Assembly: GCA_964546765.1 (NCBI GenBank)
Contig: CAZJKV010000058.1
Coordinates: 1-12,354 of the forward strand
DNA from: JAITWN01 sp964546765
Lineage (GTDB): Bacteria > Pseudomonadota > Gammaproteobacteria > SZUA-140
Direction: 5' to 3'
Length of the DNA stretch: 12,354 nt
Position numbers and translations under genes: made by a program. Of the stretch, positions 6,631 to 12,354 are shown in pieces (positions within the stretch are counted from its first letter, which is position 1; every line of letters starts with the position of its first letter). A model generated the notes under the pieces. That model was given only the letters and a program-made list of their open reading frames with translations, ran no database searches and was not told the origin of the DNA.

Positions 6631-7731
6631 ATGAAATTTACAATAAGCCGGGAACAACTGATCCGACCCCTGCAGATGGTCAACGGGGTCGTCGAGCGTC
6701 GTCAGACCCTGCCGATCCTGTCGAATCTGCTCATCCGGATCACGGACCAGACCCTGACCCTGACCAGCACCGATCTCGAGATCGAGATGCTGACCGAGGT
6801 CGCTGTCGCCAAGGGCCAGTCCGGCGACACCACGTTGCCGGCGCGCAAATTCCTGGACATCTGCCGTTCGCTTGCTGACGACGCGATGATCGAGGTCGCA
6901 GTCAGTGCGGAGCGTGCAACGATACGCGCCGGAAAAAGTCGTTTCGTGTTGTCGACGCTACCGGCCGCGGAATTCCCGTCCATCGAGGTCGATCGCGAGG
7001 TCGCGCAATTCACGCTGTCCCGGCAACGGCTTCGAGACGCGCTCGGCCGCACCCATTTTGCGATGGCGCAGCAGGATGTGCGCTATTACCTGAATGGCAT
7101 GTTGATGGAGGTCGAACGCCAGACCGTGCGCCTGGTGGCGACCGATGGCCACCGATTGGCCCTGTGCGAGATCGAGAGCGATAAAAAAATTGATTTAAAA
7201 CAAAGTATTATCGTTCCTCGCAAGGCGATCCAGGAACTCTTGCGCCTGCTCCCCGACGACGACCGCGAGGCTGAAATCCGGATCGGCAGCAATTTCATCC
7301 AGGTCGTCACCGACGAGATGCGCTTTACGTCGAAGCTGATCGATGGCCGCTTCCCGGACTACCAGAACGTCATTCCCTCGGGCGGCGACAAGGTCGCGAC
7401 CTGTGACCGGGACGGCCTGAGTCGGGCCCTGAACCGTGTCTCGATCCTGTCGAATGAAAAATATCGCGGCGTACGCCTGCAGTTTACCGACAACCAGTTG
7501 CGAATCACCGCCCACAACCCGGAACAGGAAGAGGCGGAAGAGGAACTCGAGGTCAAGTATATCGGCGATTCCCTCGAGATCGGTTTCAATGTCAATTACC
7601 TGCTGGATGCGCTGTCGGCAGGCGACACCGCCGAGGTGAACCTGACCATGCTCGACGCGAACAGCTCCTGCCTGATCCAGGGGATCGGCGAGAAGGACAC
7701 CAAACATATCGTGATGCCGATCCGGCTCTGA
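6631..7731 (+). CDS. dnaN: DNA polymerase III sliding clamp (beta subunit)
   Basis: DnaN forms a ring dimer around DNA that tethers DNA polymerase III and other clamp-binding enzymes. The start at ATG 6631 (MKFTISREQLIRPLQMVNGVV) gives 366 residues, identical in length to E. coli. Three repeated clamp domains of about 120 residues each can be followed. Conserved stretches include LPARKFLDICRSL (in domain 1), QDVRYYLNGMLMEVE and VATDGHRLALCEIES (domain 2), LIDGRFPDYQNVIP, ILSNEKYRGVRL and AHNPEQEEAEEEL (domain 3), and the hydrophobic-pocket C-terminus MPIRL. The ribosome site is weak (AGAGA, 6618-6622). A short AT-rich, rare-codon patch lies at about 7180-7216. The gene is followed after 53 bases by recF. 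Confidence 0.98.
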   Translation: MKFTISREQLIRPLQMVNGVVERRQTLPILSNLLIRITDQTLTLTSTDLEIEMLTEVAVAKGQSGDTTLPARKFLDICRSLADDAMIEVAVSAERATIRAGKSRFVLSTLPAAEFPSIEVDREVAQFTLSRQRLRDALGRTHFAMAQQDVRYYLNGMLMEVERQTVRLVATDGHRLALCEIESDKKIDLKQSIIVPRKAIQELLRLLPDDDREAEIRIGSNFIQVVTDEMRFTSKLIDGRFPDYQNVIPSGGDKVATCDRDGLSRALNRVSILSNEKYRGVRLQFTDNQLRITAHNPEQEEAEEELEVKYIGDSLEIGFNVNYLLDALSAGDTAEVNLTMLDANSSCLIQGIGEKDTKHIVMPIRL

Positions 7732-7784
7732 TCGTCCGTGAATCGCCCGTCCTCCGCATTCGTGGCGAGGCGCCCCCGGGCTCG

Positions 7785-8864
7785 ATGAGGCTTGCCCGCC
7801 TGCAATTGTCCCGGGTTCGTAATCTCGAGGATCTTGATCTCCGTTTTTCACCGTCGATGAATGTCATCCAGGGCGCGAATGCCAGCGGCAAATCGAGCCT
7901 TCTCGAGGCAGTCCATATCCTGTCCTGCGGTAAGTCCTTTCGCAGCCGCCAACTAATCCACGTCCTCAATCACGAGGCTGGCGGTATGACGATCAGTGCC
8001 GAGGTCATGACGCATGACCAGGGATCCGTCCCGATCGGCCTGGAGTTCGATCGCGACCGCGCCCGCATCCGATTGCGCGCACAGGGCAGGCCGGTGCAGC
8101 GCATCTCGGAGCTTGCGTCCCTGCTGCCGCTGATCACCCTGCACCAGGAAAGCCATCGCCTTTTTACCGAGGGACCCCAGTATCGACGCGAATACATCGA
8201 TCGGGGAGTGTTCCACGTGGAACAATCCTTTCTACCCGCTTGGCAACGCTACCGCCGCGCGCTCAGGCAGCGGAACGCGATGCTGCAACAGGGTGCTGAA
8301 CGTCCCGGTGTCTGGGATGCCGATCTCGTGAGCGCAGCCGTCCATATCGACCGGCTGCGTCGTGATTATCTGCGACGCCTGCTCCCGGCCTTCAAGGATC
8401 TCGCGGGAATGCTGGAGATTCGGGATCGAATCACCACGCACTACCACCCGGGATGGGAGGAACCAGAGGCCTATCCGGATGTACTGCGCCAGGCGCTACG
8501 CGGCGACCAGGCGGCCGGGTTTACCCGATTCGGTCCCCATCGCGCCGATATCGAGTTCCGCATCGGTGATGTTCCGCTCCCCGAGCGCCTGTCCCGGGGA
8601 CAGATTAAGGTGCTGGTCTATGCCTTGAACCTGGCCCAGGCCTTGACTTGTACCGAAATCACCGGGAGGAAATTCCTGCTGATGCTCGACGACCTGACCG
8701 CTGAACTGGATGCCCGGCATACCCGGCGCCTCCTCGACAAGGTCGGCGAAATCGGTCTGCAGGTCTTTATCACCAGCAACGAGGATCGACTCGAATCCTG
8801 TCTCGAAGGCAGGGATCACAAATTGTTTCACGTGGAACATGGCAGGCTTTCGGAAGTGCTATAA
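7785..8864 (+). CDS. recF: DNA replication and repair protein RecF
   Basis: RecF is an SMC/ABC-like ATPase that, with RecO and RecR, loads RecA at single-strand gaps. The start at ATG 7785 gives 359 residues (E. coli 357), beginning MRLARLQLSRVRNLEDLDL. Walker A is GANASGKSS (30-38), the RecF-specific GPHRAD is at 250-255, the ABC signature-like LSRGQIKVL at 269-277, and Walker B is FLLMLDDLTAELD (297-309). The D-loop and switch region follow (ITSNED, 329-334). No good ribosome site precedes the ATG (GAGG lies 14 bases away), suggesting low or coupled translation after dnaN. Two parS-like 16-mers are embedded at residues 142-147 and 347-352. The stop TAA overlaps a -10-like TATAAT of the probable gyrB promoter. 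Confidence 0.96.
   Translation: MRLARLQLSRVRNLEDLDLRFSPSMNVIQGANASGKSSLLEAVHILSCGKSFRSRQLIHVLNHEAGGMTISAEVMTHDQGSVPIGLEFDRDRARIRLRAQGRPVQRISELASLLPLITLHQESHRLFTEGPQYRREYIDRGVFHVEQSFLPAWQRYRRALRQRNAMLQQGAERPGVWDADLVSAAVHIDRLRRDYLRRLLPAFKDLAGMLEIRDRITTHYHPGWEEPEAYPDVLRQALRGDQAAGFTRFGPHRADIEFRIGDVPLPERLSRGQIKVLVYALNLAQALTCTEITGRKFLLMLDDLTAELDARHTRRLLDKVGEIGLQVFITSNEDRLESCLEGRDHKLFHVEHGRLSEVL
8209..8224. promoter_or_regulatory. parS: parS site 1 (ParB-binding centromere), inside recF
   Basis: TGTTCCACGTGGAACA is a perfect 16-base palindrome and fits the bacterial parS consensus TGTTNCACGTGNAACA exactly. ParB binds such sites, spreads as a CTP-dependent clamp and, with ParA, segregates the origin region. 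The site lies about 1.7 kb from the candidate oriC, as expected for parS. It is translated as part of RecF (V142-Q147). No parA or parB gene is in the window. Confidence 0.88.
8824..8839. promoter_or_regulatory. parS: parS site 2 (ParB-binding centromere), at the 3' end of recF
   Basis: TGTTTCACGTGGAACA fits TGTTNCACGTGNAACA at all fixed positions; the two halves differ only at the variable N bases (T and G). It lies 615 bases from site 1 in the same recF frame (L347-H352) and ends 18 bases before the TGC-TATAAT of the probable gyrB promoter, where a -35 element would be. Confidence 0.85.
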
Positions 8865-8865
8865 T
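8857..8865 (+). promoter_or_regulatory. extended -10 promoter for gyrB overlapping the recF stop codon
   Basis: TGC-TATAAT is a perfect extended -10 element (TG at 8857-8858, TATAAT at 8860-8865). No -35 hexamer is evident at the right distance, which extended -10 promoters can tolerate. Transcription would start near 8872, about 27 bases before the gyrB ATG. Confidence 0.5.
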
Positions 8866-8898
8866 GCCCGCCGAACAGGAACTTGATCGGAGATCACG

Positions 8899-11322
8899 AT
8901 GACCGGGAAAGAGGCGCAGAGTTACGACTCGTCACGTATCAAGGTCTTGCGTGGGCTGGATGCAGTGCGAAAGCGGCCGGGCATGTATATCGGCGATACC
9001 GATGACGGCACCGGCCTGCACCATATGGTCTTCGAGGTCGTCGACAATTCGATCGACGAGGCCCTGGCAGGCCACTGCACCGAGATATCGGTGACGATCC
9101 ACAGCGATCGCTCGGTGACGGTCGTCGACAACGGCCGCGGCATACCGGTGGATATCCATACCGAAGAGAAGCGTTCCGCCGCCGAGGTCATCATGACGGT
9201 GCTGCATGCCGGCGGTAAGTTCGATGACAACGCCTACAAGGTGTCCGGTGGCCTCCACGGGGTTGGAGTCTCAGTCGTCAACGCACTTTCTGAATCCCTG
9301 AAATTGACCATTCGCCGCGGTGGGCACATCCACGAACAACTCTATCGTCTGGGAGAGCCCCAGGCGCCTCTGGCCATCGTGGGTGATTCTGACCAGACGG
9401 GCACCGAGATCCGTTTCAAACCGAGCCCGGTAATTTTCACCGACACCGAGTTCCATTACGACATCCTGGCCAAGCGTCTCAGGGAATTATCCTTTCTAAA
9501 CAATGGGGTACGCATCAAACTCGTCGACGAACGCACGGGCAAGGGCGACGTCTTCGAGTATGACGGCGGCATTCGGGCCTTCGTCGAGCACCTGAACCGG
9601 AACAAGACACCGCTGCACCCGACCGTCGTGCACTTCAGCAGCGAGCGCACCGGCGTCGTGGTCGAGGTCGCGATGCAGTGGAACGATTCGTATCAGGAGA
9701 ATATATTCTGCTATACCAATAACATACCGCAACGCGACGGTGGCACGCACCTGGCTGGATACCGTTCCGCACTGACCCGGACCTTGAACCAATATATAGA
9801 GAACGAGGGGCTCGCGAAAAAAGCCAAGGTCAATCCGGTCGGCGACGACGCCCGCGAAGGCCTGACGGCGGTGATCTCGGTGAAGTGCGCGGACCCGAAA
9901 TTTTCCTCCCAGACCAAGGAAAAGCTCGTGTCCTCCGAGGTCCGCACCGCCGTCGAGTCGATCACCGCCGAAAAGCTCGACGAATTCCTGCTGGAGTCAC
10001 CGACCGAGGCGCGCGCGGTCACCGCGAAGATCATCGACGCCGCGCGCGCGCGCGAGGCCGCGCGCAAGGCGCGCGAGATGACGCGCCGCAAGGGCGTGCT
10101 GGACATCGCGGGCCTGCCCGGCAAGCTCGCGGATTGTCAGGAGAAAGACCCGCGCCTGTCCGAGCTGTTCCTGGTCGAGGGCGATTCCGCCGGCGGTTCG
10201 GCTAAACAGGGCCGCGATCGCCGCAACCAGGCCATCCTGCCCCTCAAGGGCAAGATCCTGAACGTAGAAAAAGCCAGATTTGACAAGGTGATAGCATCGG
10301 TCGAGATCGGGACGCTGATCACAGCGCTCGGTTGCGGCATCGGCAAGGACGACTACAACCCGGACAAGCTGCGCTATCACCGGATCATCATCATGACCGA
10401 CGCCGATGTCGACGGCTCGCATATCCGGACGCTGCTGCTGACGTTCTTTTACCGCCAGATGCCTGATCTGATCGAACGCGGCCATATCTATATCGCGCAG
10501 CCGCCGCTCTACAAGGTCAAGCGCGGAAAGTCGGAGCGCTATGTCAAGGACGACCTGGAGCTGAACGCTTATCTGCTGCAGAACGCAGTCGAGGGGACGC
10601 GTCTCCAGGTCAACGCGGGTTCTCCCCCGATCAGCGAGCAGGCGCTGGAGACACTCGCGAGCCAGTACATGGCCGTGATGGCGACGATCCGCAGGATGTC
10701 CAAGCGCTGGAGTGCGAAGGTACTCGAGGCGATGATCTACCTGCCGGAGCTGACCCCGGCCGAGGTGCGGGATCCGGCCGTCGTCGACGACTGGTGCCGT
10801 GAACTCGAGCGGCACCTCAATACCGATGTCAGCAGCGGGATGCGTTTCGAGATTCGTGTCTCTCACGTAGCCGGCGACGTGACCTGGAAGGCGACGATCA
10901 TCGAATACCTCCACGGTATCGCAAACATGCGCGAACTGACGCACGAGTTTTTCGCATCGGCGGAATACCGCAGCATGGCGAAACTCGGCCGCCAGCTCGA
11001 CGGCCTGATCGGCGAAGGCGCAATGATACAGCGTGGAGAGCGCCGCGAGGCGATCACGAATTTCGCCGATGCATTCGACTGGATGATGGAAGAGGCGAAA
11101 CGCGGGCAACAGATCCAGCGCTATAAGGGCCTCGGCGAGATGAACCCGGACCAGCTGTGGGAGACGACGATGAACGTCGAGACCCGCCGGCTGCTGCAGG
11201 TGCAGATCGAGGACGCCGTCGGCGCCGACGAGATCTTCACGACACTGATGGGCGACCATGTGGAGCCGCGCCGCGAGTTCATCGAGAAACATGCCTTGTC
11301 GGTTGCGAACCTCGACGTATAA
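8899..11322 (+). CDS. gyrB: DNA gyrase subunit B
   Basis: GyrB supplies the ATPase and part of the cleavage core of gyrase (A2B2), which introduces negative supercoils. ATG 8899 follows GGAG (8889-8892) by six bases. The protein has 807 residues (E. coli 804). The GHKL ATPase domain covers about 1-225, with general base Glu46, Asn50 (VVDN), Asp77 and GLHGVGVSVVNALS (118-131). The transducer domain runs to about 395. The TOPRIM domain starts at LVEGDSAGGSAKQG (425-438), with Glu427, and carries the DADVD acidic cluster at 501-505. Asp429 and Lys450 align with the quinolone-related E. coli residues Asp426 and Lys447, which are unchanged here. The insertion typical of Gram-negative GyrB lies around 560-735, and the tail RYKGLGEMNPDQLWETTM (741-758) is canonical. 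A CG-rich stretch encodes ARAREAARKAREMTRRK (382-398). Confidence 0.98.
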   Translation: MTGKEAQSYDSSRIKVLRGLDAVRKRPGMYIGDTDDGTGLHHMVFEVVDNSIDEALAGHCTEISVTIHSDRSVTVVDNGRGIPVDIHTEEKRSAAEVIMTVLHAGGKFDDNAYKVSGGLHGVGVSVVNALSESLKLTIRRGGHIHEQLYRLGEPQAPLAIVGDSDQTGTEIRFKPSPVIFTDTEFHYDILAKRLRELSFLNNGVRIKLVDERTGKGDVFEYDGGIRAFVEHLNRNKTPLHPTVVHFSSERTGVVVEVAMQWNDSYQENIFCYTNNIPQRDGGTHLAGYRSALTRTLNQYIENEGLAKKAKVNPVGDDAREGLTAVISVKCADPKFSSQTKEKLVSSEVRTAVESITAEKLDEFLLESPTEARAVTAKIIDAARAREAARKAREMTRRKGVLDIAGLPGKLADCQEKDPRLSELFLVEGDSAGGSAKQGRDRRNQAILPLKGKILNVEKARFDKVIASVEIGTLITALGCGIGKDDYNPDKLRYHRIIIMTDADVDGSHIRTLLLTFFYRQMPDLIERGHIYIAQPPLYKVKRGKSERYVKDDLELNAYLLQNAVEGTRLQVNAGSPPISEQALETLASQYMAVMATIRRMSKRWSAKVLEAMIYLPELTPAEVRDPAVVDDWCRELERHLNTDVSSGMRFEIRVSHVAGDVTWKATIIEYLHGIANMRELTHEFFASAEYRSMAKLGRQLDGLIGEGAMIQRGERREAITNFADAFDWMMEEAKRGQQIQRYKGLGEMNPDQLWETTMNVETRRLLQVQIEDAVGADEIFTTLMGDHVEPRREFIEKHALSVANLDV

Positions 11323-11323
11323 T
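11296..11323 (+). promoter_or_regulatory. possible promoter for the aldolase-like gene, overlapping the gyrB stop
   Basis: TATAAT (11318-11323) covers the gyrB stop codon. TTGTCG (11296-11301, four of six to the -35 consensus) sits 16 bases upstream. Transcription would start near 11330, giving a leader of about 60 bases that begins at the GC-rich hairpin 11334-11350. Confidence 0.4.
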
Positions 11324-11333
11324 AACCTCGCTT

Positions 11334-11350
11334 GCGCTGCCTGGCAGCGC
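11334..11350. repeat. GC-rich inverted repeat after gyrB
   Basis: GCGCTGCC and GGCAGCGC are perfect 8-base arms around a single T (in RNA, six pairs with a five-base loop). It is not followed by a run of T, so it is at most a weak terminator or a leader hairpin for the next gene. Confidence 0.5.
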
Positions 11351-11388
11351 GCCCGTTCGCCTTGTGTGCAGGATTCGGAGCCATAGCC

Positions 11389-12354
11389 ATGCCGCTCGTT
11401 GACATGCGCGACCTGCTGCAGCATGCACGCGACAACCGTTATGCCGTAGCCGCATTCAATATCGCCAACCTCGATTCGCTCGACCTGGTCGTCACGGCCG
11501 CCGAACGTTGTCAGGCGCCGGTCGTGCTCGCGATCGACGCGCGACTGTTCCGGAGCGGTCGTCGCGCGCGTCACCTGCTGGCCGCGATGGTCGCGGCGGC
11601 GAGCGATACCGAGGCGCCGACCGCCCTGTATCTGAACGGCCGTGCAAGCCCCGACACGCTGGTCGAGGCGATACGGCGGGGTTGCAACGGCGTATGTATC
11701 GATGCTGGTGACGAAAAGGCGGCCGGCGCCGCGATGGCCCTGCTGCGCGATACCGGTGTCGCGATCGCGCTCGCATCCGCCGGGACGCTTTCCCGGGAGT
11801 TCATCGAAAGTCGTGCGCCGGATTTTCTCGCGCAACCATCGGGCGACGGCGAACCCGGGCCTTCATCCGCGCGTCCGTGGATCCTGCGCAACGGCGATGC
11901 ATGGCCGGCGGACCGGATCGCGCAATGGATTGCCGGAGGCGTCGCACTGATCGATCACCCGGAGCCGCCGGCATCGGCAGACGATGCCGAAGACCGGATG
12001 CGCCGATGCGGCGGCGGCAGGGCGCAAGCGGTGCTGGCGCAGTGCCGACCATGGGCGCCGGTCGAGCACCTGATCGTCTATAACGTCGAAGGCGCTGATG
12101 AGCATGATGTCGAGTCGATGATGGCGACCGGACGGACGCGGCTCGGTGCGATCCCGGGTGTGCTCGAGGTCTTTACCGGGCGCGCGCTCACGGAGCAGCC
12201 GAAATATCGCTATTGCTGGCTGGTGCGTTTCACGCACCCGACCGTCATCAGGAGTTACGCCGCGCACCCCGATCATGTCGCCTTCGCGAATGAATTGTTC
12301 CGCCCGATCGCCGGCGACCGGATCACGATCGACTATCAGGCCGTCATGTCATCG
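11389..12354 (+). CDS. class II fructose-bisphosphate aldolase-like pseudoenzyme fused to a Dabb domain (3' end outside the window)
   Basis: ATG 11389 lies eight bases after GGAG (11377-11380). The frame is open to the window end (322 residues, no stop). Residues 1-64 match the start of class II aldolases (MPLVDMRDLLQHARDNRYAV AAFN..., the FNxxNL motif at 23-28). The barrel seems to continue to about 190: ALYLNGRASPDTLVEAIRRG aligns with the HLDHG strand, and PWILRNGDAWPADRIAQWIAGG (163-184) with the later VLHGASDVP strand. The expected catalytic Asp and zinc-binding His residues are replaced (N83, G84, R167). The barrel is also about 80 residues shorter than usual. Residues 225-318 form a Dabb (stress-responsive alpha/beta barrel) domain: VEHLIVYNV, IPGVLEVFTGR, AAHPDHVAFANELFRPIAGDRITIDY. 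Catalysis as an aldolase is unlikely. The role is unknown. Confidence 0.75.
   Translation, partial: MPLVDMRDLLQHARDNRYAVAAFNIANLDSLDLVVTAAERCQAPVVLAIDARLFRSGRRARHLLAAMVAAASDTEAPTALYLNGRASPDTLVEAIRRGCNGVCIDAGDEKAAGAAMALLRDTGVAIALASAGTLSREFIESRAPDFLAQPSGDGEPGPSSARPWILRNGDAWPADRIAQWIAGGVALIDHPEPPASADDAEDRMRRCGGGRAQAVLAQCRPWAPVEHLIVYNVEGADEHDVESMMATGRTRLGAIPGVLEVFTGRALTEQPKYRYCWLVRFTHPTVIRSYAAHPDHVAFANELFRPIAGDRITIDYQAVMSS

Noticed and set aside
10041..10052. Alternating CG tract in gyrB as a possible Z-DNA or repeat element
   Set aside because: It encodes the Ala/Arg-rich helix normal in GyrB; codon choice in a GC-rich genome explains it.
11334..11350. Reading the GC hairpin after gyrB as an intrinsic terminator
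   Set aside because: No T tract follows, and the probable promoter of the next gene lies just upstream of it.
9997..11835. 612-residue open frame on the minus strand opposite gyrB and the aldolase-like gene
   Set aside because: It is a shadow of GC-rich gyrB codons, has no recognisable domain, and lies entirely opposite a certain gene and its neighbour.
12222..12238. 7-base perfect hairpin GGTGCGT-TTC-ACGCACC in the Dabb-coding region
   Set aside because: It is short, lies within conserved coding sequence (LVRFTHP), and is expected at this size by chance in GC-rich DNA.
1..12354. tRNA, rRNA, CRISPR array, insertion sequence or prophage genes
   Set aside because: None was seen. The window is filled by core genes with short gaps and contains no tandem spaced repeats or transposase-like frames.

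Overview
The window is a GC-rich chromosomal segment from the replication-origin neighbourhood of a gammaproteobacterium. The gene order supports this: (mnmE-yidC-yidD-rnpA-rpmH) reads leftward, and dnaA-dnaN-recF-gyrB reads rightward. The DnaA, DnaN, MnmE and YidD proteins are close to their E. coli counterparts, and GyrB carries the long C-terminal insertion typical of Gram-negative bacteria. The genus cannot be named from the sequence alone.

Layout. Positions 1-327 hold the end of an unrecognised membrane-protein gene. It is followed by a secreted YceI-family protein (383-952), which meets mnmE tail to tail at a strong shared hairpin terminator (965-1003). From 4838 down to 1002, on the minus strand, lies the classic cluster rpmH (L34; 44 aa), rnpA (TTG start), yidD, yidC and mnmE, tightly packed and partly overlapping. 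A well-formed sigma70-type promoter sits in front of rpmH. Transcription diverges in the rpmH-dnaA gap (4839-5050). dnaA (GTG start at 5051), dnaN, recF and gyrB follow on the plus strand. The window ends inside an open reading frame starting at 11389.

Three points deserve attention. (1) The dnaA-dnaN gap holds four DnaA-box-like 9-mers in a mirrored 9-2-9 / 9-2-9 arrangement, followed by an AT-rich stretch. It is the best oriC candidate in the window. (2) recF contains two near-ideal 16-bp parS sites (8209-8224 and 8824-8839), the binding site for the chromosome-partition protein ParB. Both are read in the same frame as a Phe-His-Val-Glu motif of RecF, and the second abuts the likely gyrB promoter. 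(3) The last gene encodes what looks like a class II fructose-bisphosphate aldolase barrel, with the expected catalytic and zinc-binding positions replaced, fused to a C-terminal Dabb (stress-responsive alpha/beta barrel) domain. This apparent pseudoenzyme fusion is the least ordinary item here.

Together the genes cover initiation (DnaA, oriC), clamp loading onto the replisome (DnaN), gap repair (RecF), supercoiling (GyrB), origin segregation (parS), and a ribosome/tRNA/membrane-insertion module (L34, RNase P protein, YidD, YidC, MnmE).
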